Assembly (NCBI GenBank): GCA_002383375.1
Contig: DFYR01000073.1
Location: 23,670-28,947 of the forward strand
DNA: 5,278 nt
Direction: 5' to 3'
Origin: Spirochaetaceae bacterium UBA4077
GTDB taxonomy: Bacteria; Spirochaetota; Spirochaetia; Treponematales; Rectinemataceae
Positions within the stretch are counted from its first letter, which is position 1. Every line of letters begins with the position of its first letter. Below are positions 1 through 5,129 of the stretch, one piece after another. The notes under the pieces were generated by a model. The model saw only the letters and a program-made list of their open reading frames with translations. It was not told the origin of the DNA and did not search any database. The translations under genes were made by a program, and so were the position numbers.

Positions 1-353
1 GCCCTGATCCAGCCCGCATGCGTCGTCGCCTTTCTGGTAAAGCCTATTCTGCTGTCGATTCCCATGTATCGGAGGTAGCGCTGGGCTTTAAACAGCCAGC
101 GCTCCGGGTAGTATCCTTTTTTATCGATGAGTCTGAAGCTGAGTTCTCCCCAGTTTGCAGGGTGGTTTGAACAAAGACCGGCCGAACCCGAGCCGTATCT
201 GCTGGCGCTTTGGCCTGTCATGCAAAGGCAGGAAAAAGCCGACGAATCGTGAAAGCTGCGGAGGAGGGCAGACTCCAAGCAGGCGCTTATAAGGATCGGT
301 CTAAGGTCAGGCGGAGCCGCTGCCGCTAGTTCGAGTATCGATTCGCGGATCAT
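1..353 (-). CDS. AbiEii-like nucleotidyltransferase toxin homologue, partial (C-terminus beyond the window), degenerate active site
   Basis: An open frame of 117 codons begins with ATG at 353 and runs unbroken off the left edge. The ATG overlaps the TGA of the upstream antitoxin gene (ATGA, 350-353), and GGAG at 359-362 stands 5 nt before it, so the two genes look translationally coupled. Family resemblance, judged by eye: an N-terminal helical stretch (about 1-40), then a region where AbiEii/AbiGii proteins carry G-G-T-A-L and S-E-D-L-D-F, then about residues 73-117 (LIDKKGYYPERW..., RYLRYMGIDSRIGFTRKATT), which follow the usual FSLI-xKKGY...L...GF.V.....K pattern. AbiEii toxins transfer nucleotides using GS-type and D-x-D residues. 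Here the matching sites read M-T-G-Q-S-A (45-50) and G-E-L-S-F (69-73), so both catalytic aspartates appear lost. The call rests mostly on position after an AbiEi gene and on the C-terminal pattern. It may be an inactive toxin, a decaying gene or a divergent subfamily. Confidence 0.6.
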   Translation of the reverse strand, partial: MIRESILELAAAAPPDLRPILISACLESALLRSFHDSSAFSCLCMTGQSASRYGSGSAGLCSNHPANWGELSFRLIDKKGYYPERWLFKAQRYLRYMGIDSRIGFTRKATTHAGWIR

Positions 354-1051
354 AGGCTCTCCAGTGCTTTCGCCGCCCGTATAAGCCGGGGCCGTCCCGA
401 GCGCTCGGCCATAGCCCTGATTTTTTTCCGATCGAAGCCGGGAGAACCGGCTGCAGCTTCAGGTCCGGAAGCATCTATCGCAAGCCCGAGTCCGGACAGC
501 CTCGCGGCATCCCATTCACCACCATCGATGAAGCAGAGGTCAAGCAAGGCTTTCTCCGGTAAAGCTATTCTCGTACGTGAAGAGCAGCGAAGCAGTTCCT
601 CAGGGCTGTTCCCAACTGAAAATTCTGCCGGTTGAGTCTGTAGTGCGCCGGGGAAGCTAGTCGTGCCGAACAGTAGGTCCCGGGGCAGGGTGGCATAGGA
701 ATAGATGCCTAAGGTATTTTCAAAGCTCCTGGCAGGTCTGGCGCTCACCGAGCTGAACTCGAGCCCGGGCGTCTGGGGCAGCAGTCCCCAGTAGCTAAGA
801 GCCCAGCGTCCGCTTAAGTACGAGGGAGGGTAAATAGCGCCGGCCAGATCGGCGCCTTCGACAGGCTGCCTGCGCCAGGGTTCGGCAAGGATAAAAAGTC
901 CCCGGCGAAGCTCGATTACCTTGCCGGTCCGGCGCCAGCGGTAGACCTCGGTGTGGACTGACTCGGCAGCTTCGCCCGAGGCTAGGTAGAGCATTTCAAA
1001 ATCAAACCAGGCACGATGGCCAAAAAATCGGAGTAGCTCTTCGAATTTCAT
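350..1051 (-). CDS. abiEi: AbiEi-family antitoxin / autoregulatory winged-helix DNA-binding protein
   Basis: This 233-residue protein should act in the cytoplasm as the antitoxin and transcriptional repressor of a type IV AbiE toxin-antitoxin pair. An N-terminal winged-helix domain covers about residues 1-58, with the wing in VYRWRRTGKVIELRRGLFIL (36-55). The C-terminal part carries signatures I associate with AbiEi proteins: YPPSYLS (74-80), ALSYWGLLP (84-92), SVSAR.AR.FENTLG.YSY (101-119) and LPEKALLDL (164-172). I chose the ATG at 1051 over an in-frame TTG at 1087. That TTG is the -35 element of the probable promoter, and the extra 12 codons would be the operator palindrome itself. No Shine-Dalgarno precedes the ATG; the promoter position predicts a leaderless message. 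The stop overlaps the start of the AbiEii-like gene. In characterised AbiE systems AbiEi binds inverted repeats in its own promoter, which matches the palindrome found here. Confidence 0.85.
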   Translation of the reverse strand: MKFEELLRFFGHRAWFDFEMLYLASGEAAESVHTEVYRWRRTGKVIELRRGLFILAEPWRRQPVEGADLAGAIYPPSYLSGRWALSYWGLLPQTPGLEFSSVSARPARSFENTLGIYSYATLPRDLLFGTTSFPGALQTQPAEFSVGNSPEELLRCSSRTRIALPEKALLDLCFIDGGEWDAARLSGLGLAIDASGPEAAAGSPGFDRKKIRAMAERSGRPRLIRAAKALESL

Positions 1052-1058
1052 TGACGAC

Positions 1059-1087
1059 ACTATACGATACTGTTCAGTATCGTGCAA
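1059..1087 (-). promoter_or_regulatory. Probable sigma70-type promoter of the abiE-like pair, predicting a leaderless transcript
   Basis: Read on the minus strand, TTGCAC (1087-1082) and TATAGT (1064-1059) are separated by exactly 17 nt. TATAGT matches the TATAAT consensus at five of six positions; the -35 shares only the TTG. Seven bases (1058-1052) separate the -10 from the ATG at 1051, so the expected transcription start is the A of that ATG. The absence of a ribosome-binding site agrees with this. Inference from spacing only. Confidence 0.6.
1064..1083. promoter_or_regulatory. Palindromic operator in the abiEi promoter
   Basis: ACGATACTG and CAGTATCGT form perfect 9-bp inverted arms around a 2-nt centre (TT). 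The site fills the spacer between the -35 and -10 elements and touches both, so a bound dimer would block RNA polymerase. Its place directly before a winged-helix antitoxin gene makes AbiEi the natural ligand. The symmetry is seen in the sequence; the binding protein is inferred. Confidence 0.7.
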
Positions 1088-1100
1088 CTAATATCGGTCA

Positions 1101-1120
1101 TTGTATAAAAAACGATACAA
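1101..1120. repeat. Second, weaker inverted repeat upstream of abiEi
   Basis: TTGTAT and ATACAA are 6-bp inverted arms separated by 8 nt. The right half holds ACGATAC (1112-1118), which is also the left arm of the main operator (1064-1070). The two repeats are centred 37 bp apart. It could be an auxiliary operator, but the A-rich content means chance is possible. Confidence 0.35.
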
Positions 1121-1125
1121 CATCG
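1107..1125 (-). terminator. Weak terminator-like hairpin after the SDR gene
   Basis: On the minus strand a 4-bp stem CGAT/ATCG with a 5-nt loop is followed directly by six Ts (1112-1107), about 60 bases beyond the SDR stop codon. The stem is short and not G+C-rich, so termination would be inefficient at best. The same bases overlap the second inverted repeat, so the symmetry may have another cause. Confidence 0.25.
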
Positions 1126-1187
1126 GGAGTCTTCCGGCTCCACGGTATGTGGGCTTCAGGCGCAACGACCAGGGAAATCCTTTTAAA

Positions 1188-2186
1188 CTAGAAGTTACAG
1201 CCAGCCTTCCAGCGCTTGAGGATCTCATCCATCTCGGCGTTCATCGTTGCGTTGGCAACCTTCAGCTCCGGCCGCTGGTCGAACCAGGCCAGGGATTGCC
1301 GGATACCCTGATCGAAGCTGACTTTGGGGGAAAACTCGGGCACCAGGCGCCTGATTTTGGAATTGTCGAAAAGAACGGAAACGGCCTTGTCGCCCAAAAG
1401 GCCGGCTCCGCGCTCGGGATAGAGCCGGGCAATGTATTCGGAAGTCACATGGACAATCCTGGGCTCGACGCCCAGCGCGTGGCCGATGATCCTGTGGATG
1501 GCGTCCCAGGTGAGATGATCTTCTGATGTAATATGGAAGGCTTCGCCTAGAGCTTCTTTTTTCCCTAAAAGGCCGACCAATCCCACAGCGAAATCCGAAG
1601 CATGGGTGAGGGTCCAGAGCGATTGGCCGTCTCCGGGCACCACCACTTCCTGCCCCTTTAGCATTCGCCAGGCCAGGCCATAGCCCGCCGACCCGAAACA
1701 GCTTGGTATCCATCCGTTGTCGTAGGTATGGGAAGGCCGGATTATGGTATAGGGCAGCGATACCTTCGCCGCTCCCTCTTTAAGCTTCGCTTCGCAGGCC
1801 GCCTTGAGCCGCGAGTACTCCCAGAAGGGATTCTCCAGGGGCGTGTCCTCGGTGATCCATGGAGTGAGCGAAGGTTTCTTGTATGCTGAACAGGTGCTTA
1901 TGAAGACGTACTGATCTGTCTTGTCGGCGAACAGCTCCAGATCTGCGTCGATGTGTTCGGGCTTGAAGGCGAGAAACTGGATGACTGCGTCGAATCGAAG
2001 GTCGCCCAGCGCGCGCCGCACCGCTTCCGGATCCCGAATATCGGCCTTGAGGCTGCAAACCCCAGCCTGTTCCCGCTCGGGCCTGTTCCCCCGGTTGAGA
2101 TGGAATACTTCGAAGCCCTTTTTAAGCGCTAGGGCTGTACAGGCCGTCGAGATGTTGCCGGTTCCGCCGGTGAAGAGAACGCGCAT
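1188..2186 (-). CDS. NAD(P)-dependent extended SDR, epimerase/dehydratase family
   Basis: A 332-residue cytoplasmic oxidoreductase or epimerase with the full extended-SDR layout. The Rossmann dinucleotide loop is TGGTGNIS (6-13), where the third glycine of GxxGxxG is a serine. The strand and turn HLNRG (29-33) ends at the cofactor ribose. The catalytic region has ISTCSAY (96-102) and Y124-x3-K128 in EYSRLK. R150-P151 (YTIIRPSHTY) is the usual substrate-pocket entry, and the remaining half is the smaller substrate domain. All active-site residues look intact, so the enzyme is probably functional; the substrate (a nucleotide sugar or another polyol or hydroxy compound) cannot be told from these motifs. 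GGAGG (2191-2195) stands 4 nt before the ATG. The gene is divergent from the M24/TTT cluster and shares its promoter region, which suggests a common pathway or inducer. The abiE-like pair follows it in the same direction after 136 bp. Confidence 0.85.
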   Translation of the reverse strand: MRVLFTGGTGNISTACTALALKKGFEVFHLNRGNRPEREQAGVCSLKADIRDPEAVRRALGDLRFDAVIQFLAFKPEHIDADLELFADKTDQYVFISTCSAYKKPSLTPWITEDTPLENPFWEYSRLKAACEAKLKEGAAKVSLPYTIIRPSHTYDNGWIPSCFGSAGYGLAWRMLKGQEVVVPGDGQSLWTLTHASDFAVGLVGLLGKKEALGEAFHITSEDHLTWDAIHRIIGHALGVEPRIVHVTSEYIARLYPERGAGLLGDKAVSVLFDNSKIRRLVPEFSPKVSFDQGIRQSLAWFDQRPELKVANATMNAEMDEILKRWKAGCNF

Positions 2187-2208
2187 AAAACCTCCAGGAT
2201 AAATTTTG

Positions 2209-2237
2209 TTGACAGCAGACGTCTTACAACGTAAGAT
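2209..2237 (+). promoter_or_regulatory. Promoter for the M24-like gene and TTT cluster
   Basis: A perfect TTGACA (2209-2214) is followed after 17 nt by TAAGAT (2232-2237; four of six consensus bases). Transcription would begin near 2244, leaving about a 45-nt leader before the ATG at 2289. This is the only strong plus-strand promoter I see ahead of the cluster. Confidence 0.65.
2222..2236. promoter_or_regulatory. Candidate operator over the shared -10 region
   Basis: TCTTAC and GTAAGA are perfect 6-bp inverted arms around AAC. The site covers the -10 elements of both divergent promoters, so one regulator could control both directions. No regulator gene lies in the window apart from AbiEi, whose own operator has a different sequence. 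The symmetry is seen; operator function is inferred. Confidence 0.4.
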
Positions 2238-2262
2238 AGAAAAGTGACGGATGATCTGTCAA
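2233..2262 (-). promoter_or_regulatory. Promoter for the SDR gene, overlapping the divergent promoter
   Basis: On the minus strand TTGACA (2262-2257) is followed after 18 nt by TATCTT (2238-2233; four of six consensus bases). Transcription would begin near 2226, giving about a 40-nt leader that contains the GGAGG site. It occupies nearly the same bases as the plus-strand promoter, and the two -10 elements overlap. Confidence 0.5.
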
Positions 2263-2288
2263 GCATACGATCGAAGCGAGGACAAGCA

Positions 2289-3395
2289 ATGTTCGAATTC
2301 AGCCTGGATGAAATAGCCGAAAAAAAACGGCGGATACGCGGACTTTTAGATCAGCGAAATCTGTCGGCGATATATATGAAGAAAAGTTCCAACTTCGCCT
2401 GGATCACCGCCGGCGGCTATGCCATTGTCGGCCTTGGCACCGAGGTAGGGGTTGCAGGGGCACTGGTAACCAGAGATAAGCAGTACATCGTCTGCAGCAA
2501 CATAGAAGCACTTCGCATGGAGAATGAGGAAGGTCTGGTAAAGCAGGGCTATGAGATCGTCTCCTTCCCCTGGTTTGAGGATAAAGAAGCGGCGATTGTG
2601 GCAGAGCTAGCAAAAGGTCCTTTCGGCACCGATATGGCTTTTCCGGGGGGAACCGATGTTTCGGGAGCCCTGAATCCCCTTCGCTATTCCCTTACCCCTT
2701 GGGAAGTGGAGAGGCTGAAAGTCCAAGCCCTGGATACGGCGAGAATAGCCGAAGAAACCGCCCTGACGATTAAGCCGGGCGACGAGGAGCGCGCGGTGGT
2801 GGGAAGGCTTTCGGAGAGACTCTGGAAAGTCGGCATGGACTTTATCGTCGCCTTCTGCGCCGCCGATGAGCGCATCGGACTCTACCGCCACCCTGTTGCC
2901 ACGGACAAGAAGATCGAAAATCGGGCGATGATCAGCGTGAATTCCCGCAGAAGGGGACTGATCGTTTCCATAACACGCTTCGTCCAATTCGGGAAGCTGC
3001 CCGCAGACCTGGCCAAGCGCTACGAGGACAATGTCTATGTGGACTCGGCCATGATGACGGCCACTATGCCTGGCCGCCCGGCGTCGGAAGTCTTCGCCGC
3101 CGCCCTCAAGGCCTATGCCGAAAAAGGCTATCCGGAAGAATACCGGCTCCATCACCAGGGCGGGTCCATCGGATACTTCGGAAGGGATTACAAAGCGACG
3201 GCCGCCACCAAGGACATCATCCAGGAAAACCAAGCCTTTACCTGGAATCCATCCATCACGGGCGTAAAAAGCGAGGATACCATGCTCGCCACCAGCGCCG
3301 GGCCTATTGTGCTTTCGACGCCGGTGCTCTTCCCTGAGCTTAAGGTGAACTACGGCGGCTACAGCTTCAGCCGGCCGGCTATCATGGAGCTGTAG
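2289..3395 (+). CDS. M24 (creatinase/prolidase 'pita-bread') family hydrolase homologue with atypical metal site
   Basis: A 368-residue cytoplasmic protein with the two-domain creatinase/aminopeptidase P layout. The N-terminal creatinase-like domain covers about 1-130 (RNLSAIYMKKSSNFAWITAG). The C-terminal M24 fold starts near RYSLTPWEVERLK (132-144). Family landmarks are GLYRHP (197-202), ITRFVQFG (228-235), HHQGGSIGY (288-296), WNPSITG (319-325) and KSEDTML (327-333). In true M24 metallopeptidases five ligands (D, D, H, E, E) bind two metals. By eye the first two aspartates fall at N218 and S227 and the fourth ligand (usually E in EP) at N320, while a histidine (288/289) and E329 remain. 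It may therefore act without metal, as creatinase does, or have lost peptidase activity. I chose ATG 2289 because GAGGA stands 6 nt before it; an in-frame GTG at 2244 has no good ribosome-binding site and lies at the predicted transcription start. It leads the TTT cluster, so it may process the imported compound. Confidence 0.8.
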   Translation: MFEFSLDEIAEKKRRIRGLLDQRNLSAIYMKKSSNFAWITAGGYAIVGLGTEVGVAGALVTRDKQYIVCSNIEALRMENEEGLVKQGYEIVSFPWFEDKEAAIVAELAKGPFGTDMAFPGGTDVSGALNPLRYSLTPWEVERLKVQALDTARIAEETALTIKPGDEERAVVGRLSERLWKVGMDFIVAFCAADERIGLYRHPVATDKKIENRAMISVNSRRRGLIVSITRFVQFGKLPADLAKRYEDNVYVDSAMMTATMPGRPASEVFAAALKAYAEKGYPEEYRLHHQGGSIGYFGRDYKATAATKDIIQENQAFTWNPSITGVKSEDTMLATSAGPIVLSTPVLFPELKVNYGGYSFSRPAIMEL

Positions 3396-3466
3396 AGGGC
3401 GCCGGCTGGACCAACGCTCCACCGTGCCGAAACGGCCGATTCGGAGCATCGAATTATGGGAATTCC

Positions 3467-3488
3467 GGAAGCGGAAGGTTCCGTTTCC
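3467..3488 (+). promoter_or_regulatory. Hairpin just upstream of the tctC ribosome-binding site
   Basis: GGAAGCGGAA and TTCCGTTTCC are inverted 10-mers with a 2-nt centre and one G-T wobble; realistically an 8-bp stem with a 6-nt loop forms in RNA. It ends 13 nt before the AAGGAGG of tctC and has no T tract, so it is not a terminator. It could stabilise the 5' end of a processed tctC message. It lies in the 118-nt gap after the M24-like gene, in which I see no clear promoter. Confidence 0.4.
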
Positions 3489-3513
3489 TTCGAATCAATT
3501 TAAGGAGGCTTTC

Positions 3514-4488
3514 ATGAAGACAAAACGAATGTTTGCCGCCGTGACCTTGCTGCTCTTCCTTGCAGCGGCCACAGTCGGCGCCCAGGTTAAGGGGAAATTC
3601 CCCGATCGGGAGCTGGAGATCATGGTGCCCTGGGCAGCCGGTGGCGCCACCGACCTCATGGTCCGCATATTTCAGCCGGTGATCCAGAAGTACCTGGGCG
3701 TGCCCATTCTCGTAACCAATAAGCCGGGTGGGGCAGCCGTTCCGGGTTACGTCGAGGCGATGACAAAGAAAAACGATGGTCAGTACCTGGTCGCCTGGGC
3801 GACGCCTTCCCTCACGGTCACCCACATGCAAAACACCCCCTACGATGCCAACAGCTTCGAGCCGGTGATCGACGTCGTCATGGCCCCAGTCTGGTTCCTG
3901 GCTCCGGCCAACTCGCCGTACAACAACCTCAAGGACCTGGTCGAAGACGCCAAGAAGCGCCCCGGCAAGGTCAACCTGGGCAACGCGGGCGCCGGCGGCG
4001 GCACCCACATGATCGCCCTGGCCTTCGAGTCGTCGGTGGGCGTCAAGTTCAACCACGTTCCCCATGCCGGCGGAGCCCCCGCGGTAACCGCTGCGGTGGC
4101 CGGCCAGGTCGATGTCATCACCTGCGGGCCACCGGAGGGCGTTCCCCAGCTCGCGGCGGGGCAGCTCAAGTGCCTCGGCGTGTTCTCCGAACAGCGCTTG
4201 GCCGAGTTCCCCAACTACCCGACCGCCATAGAACTGGGCTATGACTTCGCCATGGGCCAGTGGAGAGGCATCGCGGCGCTCAAGGGCACCGATCCAGCCA
4301 AGATCAAGATCCTCCACGACGGATTCAAGGCCGCCATGGAAGATCCCGAGTTCATCAAGCTCGCGGCTCAGTCAGGCCTACTCCTGGATTACCGCAACAC
4401 CGAGGATTTCAGGAAGCTGATCCAGATGGAAGACGCCTATTACAAGAAGGTCGTGATAGAGAACAAGCTGGGCAGCAAGTATAAATAA
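3514..4488 (+). CDS. tctC: TTT-family periplasmic substrate-binding protein (TctC/Bug type)
   Basis: A 324-residue exported solute receptor that should deliver a small, probably carboxylated compound to the TctAB membrane complex. Residues 1-23 form a signal peptide: a KTKR charged start, a hydrophobic core (AAVTLLLFLAAATVG) and likely cleavage after VGA before Q24. There is no lipobox cysteine, so it should be soluble. Family landmarks: VPWAAGGATDLMVR (38-51), which forms the first ligand loop, VTNKPGGAA (67-75), GNAGAGGGTHMIAL (156-169), which forms the second ligand loop, and HVPHAGGAPAVTAAVAGQVD (181-200). Length is normal for the family. ATG 3514 is chosen because a strong AAGGAGG (3502-3508) stands 5 nt before it and because the upstream in-frame GTG (3424) would bury the signal peptide behind 30 residues. 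Codon use is strongly biased to G/C-ending codons, as in highly expressed genes. The substrate cannot be read from the sequence. It is followed by tctB and tctA, the standard partners. Confidence 0.93.
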   Translation: MKTKRMFAAVTLLLFLAAATVGAQVKGKFPDRELEIMVPWAAGGATDLMVRIFQPVIQKYLGVPILVTNKPGGAAVPGYVEAMTKKNDGQYLVAWATPSLTVTHMQNTPYDANSFEPVIDVVMAPVWFLAPANSPYNNLKDLVEDAKKRPGKVNLGNAGAGGGTHMIALAFESSVGVKFNHVPHAGGAPAVTAAVAGQVDVITCGPPEGVPQLAAGQLKCLGVFSEQRLAEFPNYPTAIELGYDFAMGQWRGIAALKGTDPAKIKILHDGFKAAMEDPEFIKLAAQSGLLLDYRNTEDFRKLIQMEDAYYKKVVIENKLGSKYK

Positions 4489-4546
4489 ACGACTGAAAGA
4501 CCAGATGCGCTAAAGTCGCGGGTAAATAACCCAGGTATTGCGAAAT

Positions 4547-4596
4547 GGACAGTCCTGCGCAGGAATTTTCGCGCCGGACTGTCCTGCTTCTTTTCC
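4547..4596 (+). terminator. Terminator-like attenuating hairpin between tctC and tctB
   Basis: GGACAGTCC (4547-4555) pairs perfectly with GGACTGTCC (4576-4584). After one T-C mismatch the stem continues with GCGC (4557-4560 with 4571-4574), closing a 10-nt loop. A pyrimidine tract TGCTTCTTTTCCC follows. The T run is short and interrupted, so partial read-through is expected, which would give more tctC than tctBA message. The hairpin may also protect the 3' end of a tctC transcript. The pairing is seen; attenuation is inferred. Confidence 0.55.
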
Positions 4597-4627
4597 CGAC
4601 GCTGACCTTTATAAGGAAATCCATTCG

Positions 4628-5116
4628 ATGGGTAAAATTGATGTTATTTGTGGCCTCATAACAGGGGCCTTTTCTGTTTTATTCTATATTGGAACTCTTT
4701 CTTTTCCTGAGATGAGTATTGGCATCAACCCGAGGGCATACCCCATGGTGATTATTCTGGCCGCTTTTGGACTTTCTATTCTCCTGGTCATCCAGGGGAC
4801 TCTGAAAATGCGCCGGCAGAGGCTACAAACCCAGGCGACGGACGGAAAGGTCGCCGTTCAGGCGAGGACCCTGCCCAGGGGCAAGACCGCCTGGTATCTC
4901 ATTGTCCTGGCAGCAGCGATGCTCGCTTATGCCCTGGCAATGGAAGACCTGGGCTACATAATCGTGACCCCGCCCCTGGCCGCCTTGACGATGTGGTTTT
5001 TCGGAGAGCGGAAGCCTGTGAAGATCATACTCGTTTCGATTCTCGTTTCGATAGTCCTCTACTGGATATTCAGGAGCGCCTTCCGAGTTCCGCTACCCCG
5101 CTCCTTCATATGGTGA
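4628..5116 (+). CDS. tctB: TTT-family small membrane subunit (TctB)
   Basis: A 162-residue inner-membrane protein, the small permease subunit that assembles with TctA. Hydrophobic segments lie at about 5-24, 39-57, 88-105, 109-126 and 131-148; the last two or three may be packed as the usual four to five helices. The GINPRAYP motif (32-39) after the first helix matches the G-P-R-x-F/Y-P signature of TctB. A charged cytoplasmic-type linker (58-86) follows helix 2, and the protein ends in RVPLPRSFIW, close to the LPxG-like tail common in the family. I chose ATG 4628, with AAGGAA (4613-4618) 9 nt upstream; an in-frame TTG at 4538 would translate the intercistronic hairpin. The first 40 or so codons are noticeably A+T-richer than tctC. 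The stop lies 13 nt before the tctA ATG. Confidence 0.85.
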   Translation: MGKIDVICGLITGAFSVLFYIGTLSFPEMSIGINPRAYPMVIILAAFGLSILLVIQGTLKMRRQRLQTQATDGKVAVQARTLPRGKTAWYLIVLAAAMLAYALAMEDLGYIIVTPPLAALTMWFFGERKPVKIILVSILVSIVLYWIFRSAFRVPLPRSFIW

Positions 5117-5129
5117 GAGGAGAATAGCA

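Noticed and set aside
1052..1087. TTG start at 1087 giving a 245-residue AbiEi
   Set aside because: The extra 12 codons coincide with the operator palindrome and the TTG is the probable -35 element; no ribosome-binding site precedes it.
1101..1526. Plus-strand open frame (141 codons) opposite the 3' end of the SDR gene
   Set aside because: No family signature and it lies almost wholly antisense to an intact SDR gene. Its start falls in the abiE control region.
2244..2288. GTG start at 2244 for the M24-like gene
   Set aside because: It lies at the predicted transcription start with no ribosome-binding site, while ATG 2289 has GAGGA at proper spacing. A leaderless GTG start is not strictly excluded.
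2607..3449. Long open frame (280 codons) antisense to the M24-like gene
   Set aside because: Low-complexity Arg/Gly/His-rich translation typical of an antisense shadow in G+C-rich DNA.
3439..3454. ATTCG/CGAAT inverted repeat in the M24-tctC gap
   Set aside because: Five-base arms with a 6-nt spacer are expected by chance at this density and nothing ties them to a promoter.
3424..3513. GTG start at 3424 for tctC
   Set aside because: It would place 30 residues before the signal peptide and translate the upstream hairpin; ATG 3514 has a near-perfect ribosome-binding site.
3454..4317. Long open frame (287 codons) antisense to tctC
   Set aside because: It mirrors the G/C-ending codons of tctC, has no ribosome-binding site or recognisable domain, and tctC is unambiguous.
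4520..4532. GGGT/ACCC small hairpin after tctC
   Set aside because: Only four base pairs and no T tract; the larger hairpin at 4547 is the better terminator candidate.
4538..4627. TTG start at 4538 for tctB
   Set aside because: The added residues are not membrane-like and would be encoded by the intercistronic hairpin; family members start at the first helix, as with ATG 4628.
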